The notes under the pieces: generated by a model | Databases searched by the model: none | Seen by the model: the letters and a program-made list of their open reading frames with translations, nothing else | What the model was told of the DNA's origin: nothing | NCBI GenBank assembly: GCA_013792005.1 | Contig: VMSU01000174.1 | Location: forward strand, 1 to 45,774 | DNA from: Desulfobulbaceae bacterium | GTDB lineage: Bacteria > Desulfobacterota > Desulfobulbia > Desulfobulbales > VMSU01 | Length of the DNA stretch: 45,774 bases | Direction of reading: 5' to 3' | Program-made: the position numbers and the translations under genes | In this document: in pieces, positions 18,064 to 25,929 of the stretch | Layout of the letters: each line of letters starts with the position of its first letter | How positions within the stretch are numbered: position 1 is the stretch's first letter

Positions 18064-20547
18064 CTATACCACAATATTAACGAGTTTATCCTTAACCACG
18101 ATAACCTTACGAATCGGTTTTCCGTCCACAAATTTCAGCACCCGGTCATCGGCCATGGCCAAGGACTTCAACTGCTCTTCTCCTGTTCCAACCGGAACCT
18201 GCAGACGACTGCGCACCTTACCGCAGATCTGAACTACTATGGTCAACTCATCCTCCTTAGCCGCCTCCGGGTCTGACACTGGCCAAGACTGAGTATCAAG
18301 GGCTTCTCTGTGACCGATCATCTGCCACAGTTCGGCACAGATATGGGGCACCATCGGATAGAGGAGTGTAATGATAGTCTCAATGGCACATCGCACGACT
18401 GCAGGATGGGCCTTCTCACGGGCCGCCTCCCCACCATGGGCAGAGAGGGTATTCATCAACTCCATAACTGAACTGATACAGGTGTTAAAATGAAAATCAT
18501 TTTCGATATCAGTCGAGAACTTATGGATCGTTTGATGAATTTTACGATGCAGGGTACGGCTTGCAGCATCCATGCTCTCGGGAATGTCTCCAACCGTGCC
18601 CCTACCGTTAGCTGCGACAAAGCGATACAGTTTGAGCAGAAACCTTGAAGCGCCTTCCACTCCCTGGTCGTTCCACTCAAGATCTCGTTCCGGTGGGGCC
18701 GCAAACAGACTGAACAACCTTACGGTATCGGCTCCATACTGCTTAACAAGAGTATCAGGATCAACAACATTCCCTTTCGACTTACTCATCTTAGTACCGT
18801 CTTTGATGACCATTCCCTGGGTAAGAAGGTTGGTAAACGGCTCGTCAATGGTAAGGTAACCAACATCACGCATGGCCTTGGTAAAAAACCGAGAATACAA
18901 CAGGTGAAGAATGGCGTGCTCTACCCCGCCAATATACTGATCCACCGGCAGCCAGTAGGAAGCTGCCTCTTTATCCACCATACCTTCGGTAAATCGAGGC
19001 GAGGTGTAGCGGGCATAATACCAAGACGACTCCACGAAGGTGTCCATGGTGTCGGTCTCACGACGGGCAGCCCCGCCGCAACTCGGACAGGTCGTGATAT
19101 AATAACTCTCCAAGGTATGGAGCGGTGACTTCCCAGACTGTTCAATTTGAACCTCAGTAGGAAGAACCACGGGCAAATCTGCCGAAGCCACCGGTTGAAT
19201 TCCGCACCCCTCACAGATCACCATCGGGATAGGCGCCCCCCAATAACGCTGGCGGGAAATCCCCCAGTCACGGAGCCGAAATGTAGTCTCGCTCTTGCCA
19301 AAGCCACGAGCCTCGGCTTGGGTGGTAATCGCGCTCTTGGCCTCGACACTGTCCATGCCGGTAAATTCTCCGGAATCGACCAAAATCCCAGGTCCTTCAT
19401 AAGCTGCATCATCGGGGATCGACTCGCCAACTGGTGGCTGAACAACCTGCTTGATCGCCAGACTATGTTGACAGGCAAATTCATAATCCCGCTGATCGTG
19501 GGCCGGAACCGCCATGACTGCTCCAGAGCCATACTCCATCAAGACAAAGTTAGCGGCATATATCGGCAACCGTTCGCCAGTAAAGGGGTTGAGGCAGTAG
19601 CCGCCGGTAAAGACTCCATCCTTATCCAGCACGTCTTCGTAACTGGCACGCTGTTTGGCTGTTTTAGTCTCCTCCACAAAACTGCGAACCTGCTCTTGCT
19701 GAACGGTGCCGCGGGAAAGTTCCGCCACCAACGGGTGTTCGGGAGCTATGGACATAAAAGTGGCCCCAAAGACGGTGTCAGGGCGAGTGGTGAAGATGGT
19801 AAGAGAGATGTCGGAATTTTCAACCGGGAAATCAATTTTGGCGCCCTGACTCTTGCCGATCCAATTACGCTGCATGATCAGAACTTTATCCGGCCACCCT
19901 TTCATGGTGTCAAGCTCAGCTAAAAGTTCCTCGGCATACTCCGTGATCTTGAAGAACCAACCATTCATCTCCCGGGGAACCACCTTGTGATCGCAACGCC
20001 AGCAGGCTCCTTCGACTACCTGCTCATTGGCCAATACCGTCTGGCATGGTTCACACCAGTTGACCGTGGTCATCTTGCGATAGACCAATCCCTTGCGATA
20101 AAGGTCAATAAAAAATTGCTGTTCCCACCGATAATAATCGCTATTGCAGGTGGCGATCTCACGATCCCAGTCGTAACTAAAACCCATCCGTTGCAACTGA
20201 CACTTCATGTACTCAATATTTTCATACGTCCACTTGGCAGGATGGGTGCCATGTTTAATCGCAGCATTCTCAGCAGGCAGGCCAAAGGCATCCCAACCCA
20301 TGGGGTGAAGGACGTTGAATCCTTTCATCCGCTTATATCGGGCAATCACATCACCGATGGTGTAATTGCGGACATGACCCATGTGGATCCTCCCCGAGGG
20401 GTAAGGAAACATCTCAAGAAGGTAGTACTTAGGGAGGGATGACTCCTCGCCAACCTTAAAACTGGCCTGGTCACGCCAATACCCCTGCCACTTATCCTCA
20501 ATGACCGAAAAATCGTAAGTCAACGTCTCGTCGTTGTTCATGTTCAC
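18064..20547 (-). CDS. leuS: Leucine--tRNA ligase
   Basis: This class I aminoacyl-tRNA synthetase charges tRNA-Leu. The 827-residue product has the HIGH box as HMGH (55-58), four zinc-domain cysteines in CEPC and CWRC, the editing-domain [12 protein letters not shown] and [11 protein letters not shown], and KMSKSKGN near residue 585. The length is typical. The exact start is uncertain: ATG 20547 and a second ATG six bases on both lack a clear ribosome site. It follows dnaB after 79 bp and precedes lptE. Confidence 0.97.
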   Translation of the reverse strand: MNMNNDETLTYDFSVIEDKWQGYWRDQASFKVGEESSLPKYYLLEMFPYPSGRIHMGHVRNYTIGDVIARYKRMKGFNVLHPMGWDAFGLPAENAAIKHGTHPAKWTYENIEYMKCQLQRMGFSYDWDREIATCNSDYYRWEQQFFIDLYRKGLVYRKMTTVNWCEPCQTVLANEQVVEGACWRCDHKVVPREMNGWFFKITEYAEELLAELDTMKGWPDKVLIMQRNWIGKSQGAKIDFPVENSDISLTIFTTRPDTVFGATFMSIAPEHPLVAELSRGTVQQEQVRSFVEETKTAKQRASYEDVLDKDGVFTGGYCLNPFTGERLPIYAANFVLMEYGSGAVMAVPAHDQRDYEFACQHSLAIKQVVQPPVGESIPDDAAYEGPGILVDSGEFTGMDSVEAKSAITTQAEARGFGKSETTFRLRDWGISRQRYWGAPIPMVICEGCGIQPVASADLPVVLPTEVQIEQSGKSPLHTLESYYITTCPSCGGAARRETDTMDTFVESSWYYARYTSPRFTEGMVDKEAASYWLPVDQYIGGVEHAILHLLYSRFFTKAMRDVGYLTIDEPFTNLLTQGMVIKDGTKMSKSKGNVVDPDTLVKQYGADTVRLFSLFAAPPERDLEWNDQGVEGASRFLLKLYRFVAANGRGTVGDIPESMDAASRTLHRKIHQTIHKFSTDIENDFHFNTCISSVMELMNTLSAHGGEAAREKAHPAVVRCAIETIITLLYPMVPHICAELWQMIGHREALDTQSWPVSDPEAAKEDELTIVVQICGKVRSRLQVPVGTGEEQLKSLAMADDRVLKFVDGKPIRKVIVVKDKLVNIVV

Positions 20548-20626
20548 TGCACAATGAATAGAAGAATTAATGAATCAGCAACACGGTCACCGCTATGCTG
20601 CTGCCGCCTCACAACTTCGTCTAAGA

Positions 20627-22000
20627 TCAGTGTTCATTCGACGAATATTCCTGGCGGGCCAGATTTTCAAAGGTGGTAATGGTGTTAAGAAAGGCTAGAT
20701 CAATAGTGCCGACAGGACCATTCCGCTGTTTACCGATAATGATCTCGGCAACACCGCGGCGGGGATTGTCTGGTGACTTGTTATATACTTCATCACGATA
20801 AATGAAGCAAATGACATCGGCATCCTGCTCGATAGCTCCTGATTCTCGTAAATCAGAGAGTTGAGGACGTTTGTCGGTCCGATTTTCAAGACTGCGGTTA
20901 AGCTGGGACAAAGCGATTACCGGAAGATGTAACTCCTTAGCCATCGCCTTAAGTGAGCGAGAGATTTCACTGATCTCCTGCTCCCGGCTATCGGTATTGC
21001 GATGCCCCCTCATCAGCTGAAGGTAATCAACCACCACCAGGCCGACATTGTGCTCGGCTTTCAAGCGACGGGTCTTGGCCCGCATCTCAAGGACTGAGAT
21101 CGCCGGAGTATCATCAATAAAGATCGGTGACTTGGCCAAGATTCCGGTGGCCCGCACCAGCTTGGGCCAATCGTGGTCATTAAGGTGTCCGGTGCGCAGT
21201 CGACTTGAGTCTACCCGGCTAATCGAACAGAGCATTCTCATAGCCAGCTGTTCCTTGGCCATTTCCAGGCTGAAGACCGCAGCCGGCACCTTGGCAAGTA
21301 TAGCTGCATTCTGAACCATATTCATGGCAAATGCGGTTTTGCCCATACTGGGACGGCCAGCAACAATAATCAGATCGGAAGACTGCAACCCTGCAGTCAT
21401 CCTGTCAAACTCGTCATACCCGCTGGGTACGCCTGTGATCAACTCCCTCCGTTCAGACAGTTTCTCGACATTTTCAAAGGTCTTTTTGATGATCTCGCTC
21501 ATCGGCGCAAAGGCCTGCGCGCTCTTGGCGCTGGAGATATCAAACACCGTCTGTTCAACGCTATCGAGCAAGACCTCAATGTCGTCCTGCTCCTCATAAC
21601 AACGACCAGCAATATCTGCTGATGTTTGAATCAAACGGCGGAGGATACTCTTATCTCGAACAATACGACCATAAAAAACAATATTGGCAGAAACAGGGAC
21701 AATATCGGTCAGACCGGCGAGATAGGCGGGACCGCCGACCTCATCGAGTTTGTGGGCATCCCGCAAACAACTGGTAACAGTAATGATATCGATTGGTTCA
21801 GACTTCTGGAACAGGCTCAGCATAACCCCAAAGATGGAGCCATGAGTCGGTCTATAGAAATCTTCGGGAGAGAGAAGGTCGGCGACCTTTTCGATGGCGC
21901 CTTGACGAAGCAGGATGGATCCGATTACGCATTGCTCCGCTTCGATGTTGTGCGGCGGCAACCGATGCATTGAAGCTGATACAGGCACAGCGGGTCCCAT
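20627..22000 (-). CDS. dnaB: Replicative DNA helicase DnaB
   Basis: DnaB is the hexameric helicase that unwinds the replication fork. The 457-residue protein has the N-terminal domain (PPHNIEAEQCVIGSILL, 15-31), a linker, and the RecA-like core with Walker A GRPSMGKT (215-222), VVVDYLQLM, LSQLNRSLE, and LSDLRESGAIEQDADV. ATG 22000 has AGGA at good spacing. No intein or truncation is seen. It lies downstream of rplI, a common rpsF-rpsR-rplI-dnaB order, separated from it by a strong hairpin. Confidence 0.97.
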   Translation of the reverse strand: MGPAVPVSASMHRLPPHNIEAEQCVIGSILLRQGAIEKVADLLSPEDFYRPTHGSIFGVMLSLFQKSEPIDIITVTSCLRDAHKLDEVGGPAYLAGLTDIVPVSANIVFYGRIVRDKSILRRLIQTSADIAGRCYEEQDDIEVLLDSVEQTVFDISSAKSAQAFAPMSEIIKKTFENVEKLSERRELITGVPSGYDEFDRMTAGLQSSDLIIVAGRPSMGKTAFAMNMVQNAAILAKVPAAVFSLEMAKEQLAMRMLCSISRVDSSRLRTGHLNDHDWPKLVRATGILAKSPIFIDDTPAISVLEMRAKTRRLKAEHNVGLVVVDYLQLMRGHRNTDSREQEISEISRSLKAMAKELHLPVIALSQLNRSLENRTDKRPQLSDLRESGAIEQDADVICFIYRDEVYNKSPDNPRRGVAEIIIGKQRNGPVGTIDLAFLNTITTFENLARQEYSSNEH

Positions 22001-22065
22001 GGCGCAATCCTAGTGAGGCATTCTCCAAAAAAAGAAGAATGATGAACAGAGGGTGTAATGAGAAA

Positions 22066-22110
22066 CTGGTCTACTTCCCTCAGACTGTGAGGTGGGGGAA
22101 AGTAGACCAG
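22066..22110. other. Strong inverted repeat between rplI and dnaB
   Basis: CTGGTCTACTTCCC pairs with GGGAAAGTAGACCAG (one bulged base), and an inner CTCA/TGAG pair closes the loop. On the transcribed minus strand it is followed by TTTCTCATTAC, not a clean T-run, so it may be a processing site or attenuator that lowers dnaB relative to the ribosomal genes. Confidence 0.8.
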
Positions 22111-22127
22111 GGATACACAGGGAAGAG

Positions 22128-22577
22128 CTACTCTGCCTGCGGAATAATATTGACTTTAATTTGGGCGGTGACCTGATAGCCAACCTTAACCGTAACTGAA
22201 GTCTCGCACAAAGTTTTGATCGGTTCATCAAGGACGATCTTACGGCGATCAATCACAATACCCTGTTCAGCGAGCTTGTCTGCCAAATCACTAGAAGTAA
22301 CAGAACCGTAGAGCTTGTTCTCGTCGCCAACCCGCTTTTCGATAGTGATTGTACACGCTTCAAGTTTTCTGGCGACACTTTCCGCGTCTTCACGCTGCTG
22401 CTTCTTGCGGGCTTCAATAGCGACCTTCTCTATCTCAAGCTGAGCAAGATTCCCCTTGCTGGCAGTTATTGCCATTCCCTGGGGCATCAGATAATTCCGG
22501 CCGTATCCGGGTCTTACTTTGACGACATCGCCTTCCTCGCCCAAGTTTTCAACGGTTTGTTTCAGAATCAATTGCAT
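22128..22577 (-). CDS. rplI: 50S ribosomal protein L9
   Basis: L9 binds 23S rRNA at the base of the L1 stalk. The 149-residue product starts MQLILKQTVENLGEEGDVV and carries the signature region PGYGRNYLMPQGMA, then the long connecting helix and a C-terminal rRNA-binding domain. Length and start are standard, with GAGG eight bases before the ATG. It follows the DUF2232 gene after 19 bp. Confidence 0.97.
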   Translation of the reverse strand: MQLILKQTVENLGEEGDVVKVRPGYGRNYLMPQGMAITASKGNLAQLEIEKVAIEARKKQQREDAESVARKLEACTITIEKRVGDENKLYGSVTSSDLADKLAEQGIVIDRRKIVLDEPIKTLCETSVTVKVGYQVTAQIKVNIIPQAE

Positions 22578-22596
22578 GACTGTGCCTCATCTTATG

Positions 22597-23526
22597 TTAA
22601 GTTTCACTTGTTTTCGGTTTACGGAAATCCGCCCATGTATCTGCTATGCCAAGTAGGGCCAGCAGGATAAAACCATAGGCTTGGATAACCAAAAAAAATA
22701 TAATCAGCAGCCGGATCAGATTAGGAACCGACCATTTCAGGCATAAGTGATTTAAAATCTCAAACCCTTGCATGAAATATAGAGTCACCATGATGATCAT
22801 CAAATTCAAGCCGATCACATTCATGGTTCCAGGGACAAATAACAATACCCCCGCGGAAATAAACAACCAGACCAAAGGTTCAGGTAATCGCCACAGGGTT
22901 AGGTCTACCCACCCAGTCAGCCCCTTTTTCTTCAACAACCAATTGCCCAGCAAGATATTAAGCCAAACCGTACCGATAGTCATGACTGCAAGTACGGCCG
23001 GGAATATCTTTGGAGTCACATCCCGAATCCGAGCAAATGCAGGCTGAAGCTCAGCCTTGACCTCTAAGGGGATGTCCGGCGCCTGGTCATATACAACAGA
23101 TGCCATAACAAGTCCGGCATCGATCTCTTTCAACACTTCATGATAAAGGTTAACATTATTAAGGCCACTTATCAAAATGGCGGCCAACAACCACGTCATA
23201 CCTAATATCACCGATCCTCGACTGAATGCATCAAGAACCGGCTGACGCCGATTCAGACTTCTAGCAACAACAAAACCAGTCGGCATCATACAGAAAGACA
23301 ACAGCAAGAGTGCGGATGTCCCTGCCAGCAAAGAAATCCCGCAAGAGATCAGCATTGCATGAAAAATAATCCTAAAACCTTTATCAACGCCTAAAGCGAT
23401 GGGAAAATAAATAATAGGGAGAGAGGAAAAAAATATAAGCCATGCCATACCGGCCGATAAAGCAGGCAAGGTCAGCACAGCAGTGGTCAAAGCAACCCCT
23501 CTCAAATAATCACGATCATATCCCAT
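22597..23526 (-). CDS. DUF2232 family membrane protein
   Basis: This is an inner-membrane protein of 309 residues with about eight hydrophobic segments, several rich in Leu, Ile and Phe. The family (DUF2232, related to YybS) has no established function that I know of, and is often found between rpsR and rplI in Desulfobacterota and related groups, as here. It starts 10 bp after rpsR and ends 19 bp before rplI, so it is co-transcribed with ribosomal genes. The assigned ATG 23526 has only a weak GGG upstream, so expression may depend on coupling to rpsR. Confidence 0.8.
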   Translation of the reverse strand: MGYDRDYLRGVALTTAVLTLPALSAGMAWLIFFSSLPIIYFPIALGVDKGFRIIFHAMLISCGISLLAGTSALLLLSFCMMPTGFVVARSLNRRQPVLDAFSRGSVILGMTWLLAAILISGLNNVNLYHEVLKEIDAGLVMASVVYDQAPDIPLEVKAELQPAFARIRDVTPKIFPAVLAVMTIGTVWLNILLGNWLLKKKGLTGWVDLTLWRLPEPLVWLFISAGVLLFVPGTMNVIGLNLMIIMVTLYFMQGFEILNHLCLKWSVPNLIRLLIIFFLVIQAYGFILLALLGIADTWADFRKPKTSET

Positions 23527-23536
23527 CCCGCGTTAA

Positions 23537-23884
23537 TTATCGATTATCTCCCCGATTTTCTCCTCGACTATCCCCCCGGCCTTCACCTCGTCCTTCCCCT
23601 GAACCCATCCGGGCAGACGGCGTCCGGGCAATGATCCCGGTATACGGCAATAGAGCAATCTGTCTGGCCCGTTTGATTGCCTCAGTCATCTGACGCTGAT
23701 GCTTAGCACAATTCCCATAGATCCGCATAGGGATGATTTTACCGCGCTCAGTCAGAAAATTCGACAGCGTCTTGATATCCTTATAATCAATCTCAGTGGC
23801 CTTTTCAGCGCAGAAACGACAAACTCGCTTGCGATCAAAGGTCTTACGTGGTCTCTTGGTCTGTTTGGTTTTTGGTCTCTTCAT
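23537..23884 (-). CDS. rpsR: 30S ribosomal protein S18 with Gly-Arg repeat tail
   Basis: S18 binds with S6 on the 30S platform. The core (about 1-92) is normal, with CRFCAEK (22-28), [19 protein letters not shown], and [25 protein letters not shown]. After this the protein carries an unusual tail, ending in five tandem tetrapeptides of the form Gly-Asp/Glu-x-Arg (23540-23599). This makes it 115 residues instead of the usual 75-90. The ATG has AGGAG at good spacing. The tail is in frame and runs cleanly to the stop. Confidence 0.95.
   Translation of the reverse strand: MKRPKTKQTKRPRKTFDRKRVCRFCAEKATEIDYKDIKTLSNFLTERGKIIPMRIYGNCAKHQRQMTEAIKRARQIALLPYTGIIARTPSARMGSGEGRGEGRGDSRGENRGDNR
23540..23599 (-). 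repeat. Five 12-bp tandem repeats encoding the S18 tail
   Basis: On the minus strand five consecutive 12-base units encode [16 protein letters not shown] and GDNR. All begin GGN GAN and end CGN. The units diverge mostly at third positions and in the third codon, so the peptide pattern is better kept than the DNA, which suggests selection on the protein rather than recent slippage. Confidence 0.85.
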
Positions 23885-24014
23885 TGATATCTCCTAATCC
23901 AGTCACACTGGATAAGCCCTTTCGACGAGCAACCTAACAGGCGCTCGTTCGTGTATTTCTTTAATCACACTAAAATAAACAATGTGAACTACAGGAAATC
24001 GTCACTCGGGTCGA

Positions 24015-24380
24015 TTAATCCTCATTATCATCGTCAGACGAAGCGGCTTCAGGATCAATAACCTTGACGACCTTTTCAGCTTTAGGCCCATAAACATCCT
24101 GAGTCTTGACAGTCAGGTACTTAAGGACTTTATCATCAATCCGGAAAAGACGTTCGATCTCACTAACCGCCTCAGGCGCCCCAGCGTATTCGGTGAATAC
24201 ATAATAGCCCTGAGTCTCTTTGGTGATAGCATACGCCAGTTTCTTGATCCCCCAACGATCAAGCAAATCAATTTTTCCACCGAATTTTTCAATGACGCCA
24301 TTGGTCCGTTCAATAATGGCGGTTATATCATCTTCATTGGCACCTGGCCTGATGATATAGATGGTTTCATACCTGCGCAT
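24015..24380 (-). CDS. rpsF: 30S ribosomal protein S6
   Basis: S6 forms a heterodimer with S18 on the 30S platform. The 121-residue product begins MRRYETIYIIRPGANEDD, has WGIKKLAYAITKETQGYYV, and ends in an acidic tail SSDDDNED. The very strong ribosome site AAAGGAGGAACTC precedes the ATG. A short hairpin lies in the leader. It is followed by rpsR after 130 bp and preceded by mazG. Confidence 0.97.
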   Translation of the reverse strand: MRRYETIYIIRPGANEDDITAIIERTNGVIEKFGGKIDLLDRWGIKKLAYAITKETQGYYVFTEYAGAPEAVSEIERLFRIDDKVLKYLTVKTQDVYGPKAEKVVKVIDPEAASSDDDNED

Positions 24381-24402
24381 GAGTTCCTCCTTTTGGACAT
24401 TA

Positions 24403-24419
24403 GCGGTAATAATTACCGC
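24403..24419 (-). promoter_or_regulatory. Hairpin in the rpsF leader, possible S6:S18 autoregulatory element
   Basis: GCGGTAA/TTACCGC forms a perfect 7-bp stem with a three-base loop, about 22 bases upstream of the rpsF start and just before its ribosome site. S6:S18 leaders that feed back on this operon are known in bacteria; this one has CCG in the stem, but I cannot match the full consensus by eye. Confidence 0.4.
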
Positions 24420-24506
24420 AAGGCCCTCTGTTTCCTGCGGAGAGCAAGAAGGGTTAATGAATAGTGGCTGTAAAGTTAAACAGCTCTGATACCATAATCG
24501 GGGATT

Positions 24507-25298
24507 TTATGTCAAATCTTTTTTAGCTTCATTCCAGAGTGCGAGCTGTTCATCCATGGTCAGTTCTCCGATTGAACGTCCTGTGTCTTTGGCCTTGCGC
24601 TCAATAAGGTCGAAGCGTTTAATAAATTTACTTGTCGTCCTCTGCAAGGCCTCTTCGCAATTTGTTTTAGTCAACCGACCCAGATTTACCAGCATAAAAA
24701 GAACATCACCAAGCTCTTCTTCAATATGACCAGGATCGCTGTTAGCAACCGCCTCATGCAACTCACCAAGCTCCTCATCCAACTTTCCCAAGGCTTGCTG
24801 AATGTCCCGCCATTCAAACCCATTATGCGCAGCACGCTCAGATACCCGTTGCGCACGCCGCAAGCCCGGCAGGCTGCCGGGAACGTTGCGAAGAAGATCG
24901 GCTACCGATGAGCCCTCTTTTTTCTCCTTAGCCTTGATTTCATTCCATCGCCGACGTTGATCCTCCTCCGAGGCGACAATTTCGTCACCAAAAACATGAG
25001 GGTGGCGTTGAATCATCTTATCAGTGATCCCGACCAGAACCTGCGATAGAGTAAAATGACCCTGTTCCTCAAAAAGCTGATTAACAAAAAGCAGCTGAAA
25101 AAAAAGATCCCCGAGTTCTTCCTTCACCATGACGGGGTCATTACGCTCAATAGCCTCGAGCAGTTCGTGTGTCTCTTCAATAAGATAGGACTTAATACTT
25201 TCCGGCGTCTGCCTGAGGTCCCACGGGCATCCGTCTGGCTGACGAAGTATCACAATAATATTTCGCAATTCCTCAAATCTTTTCCCTGAAGTAGGCAT
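24507..25298 (-). CDS. mazG: Nucleoside triphosphate pyrophosphohydrolase MazG
   Basis: MazG hydrolyses nucleoside triphosphates to monophosphates and pyrophosphate, cleaning abnormal nucleotides. The 263-residue protein has the two tandem MazG domains of the long form: the first with CPWD and YLIEETHELLEAIE and KEELGDLFFQLLF, the second with KLDEELGELHEAV and EEELGDVLFMLVNLGR. These acidic motifs bind the magnesium ions. It begins at ATG 25298 with a modest AGGGG upstream. It lies 126 bp before rpsF on the same strand. Confidence 0.95.
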   Translation of the reverse strand: MPTSGKRFEELRNIIVILRQPDGCPWDLRQTPESIKSYLIEETHELLEAIERNDPVMVKEELGDLFFQLLFVNQLFEEQGHFTLSQVLVGITDKMIQRHPHVFGDEIVASEEDQRRRWNEIKAKEKKEGSSVADLLRNVPGSLPGLRRAQRVSERAAHNGFEWRDIQQALGKLDEELGELHEAVANSDPGHIEEELGDVLFMLVNLGRLTKTNCEEALQRTTSKFIKRFDLIERKAKDTGRSIGELTMDEQLALWNEAKKDLT

Positions 25299-25621
25299 GG
25301 GTAACCCCTAATATTAATAAATTCTTAATCCAACAGCCCTTGGCTACTCAGCTCCAACAACGCAGAGACAACAGCAGACAGAGCCGATTGCGCTCTTCAA
25401 TAAACCTGCGCTTATCATTCATCTTTCAACCACAGCAATACAATTTTATTTGTAACTTAGAAGCGCCCCACGCCGCACGCGGCGGTTTATCATAAAGTAA
25501 CTTTCTACCGATTCTGCCACGGGCGTTGGTCAAAATCGTAAAAATAAAAACACACAATTTCAATCACTTATCTGTAGTTACTTGGAAGCTCGATCCGCAA
25601 AATAAGCAGATGTCGGGAACT
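25299..25621. other. Non-coding gap between mazG and repeat B copy 1
   Basis: No gene is supported. The region holds a GC palindrome CGCCGC-AC-GCGGCG at 25471-25484 and scattered GTAACT motifs (25452, 25497) like those that bound the repeat elements, so it may contain decayed repeat copies. Confidence 0.4.
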
Positions 25622-25752
25622 GTAACTATTCAGCAGCGCTACAGGTGCGCGAAATAAGCCTGCGAACTATAGCCCGTCTATGTGAGCAGGCTTATGACAG
25701 CTAAGCGACCGCAGAGAGACTGCGAAGCAGATGTGGTGTTGCTGGAAGTTAC
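25622..25752. repeat. Structured repeat, family B, copy 1
   Basis: A 131-bp element is bounded by GTAACT and AGTTAC. The outer arms (GTAACTATTCAGCAGCG and TTGCTGGAAGTTAC) pair. Inside are a hairpin closed by GCCTGC/GCAGGC and a motif starting AGCTAAGCGACCGCAGAGAG (25699-25729). Copies are at 28721-28853 and 41121-41227. About 60 bp upstream of it may also belong to the element. Confidence 0.78.
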
Positions 25753-25929
25753 TTTTATTTAAAATTTGAGGCATGAATATCGCAATACATTATCAATCCC
25801 CCTACGCCTCTTCTTTTACCTTCATCAGTAATCGATAATCTGGTAAGCTAAAGATTATGTTACACTATCATGGACCTTGCCGCAGTTTCCAATCATACCC
25901 GGTTACCCCAAGAATCACGGAGTCCTTGA

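Noticed and set aside
23537-23600. Frameshift at the end of rpsR
   Set aside because: The tail is a regular tetrapeptide repeat in the normal frame and runs to a stop close to the next gene, so it looks real.
25622-25752. CRISPR array or tRNA gene in the repeat-rich gaps
   Set aside because: No regular direct repeat and spacer pattern and no cloverleaf; the repeats are palindromic single units scattered over kilobases.
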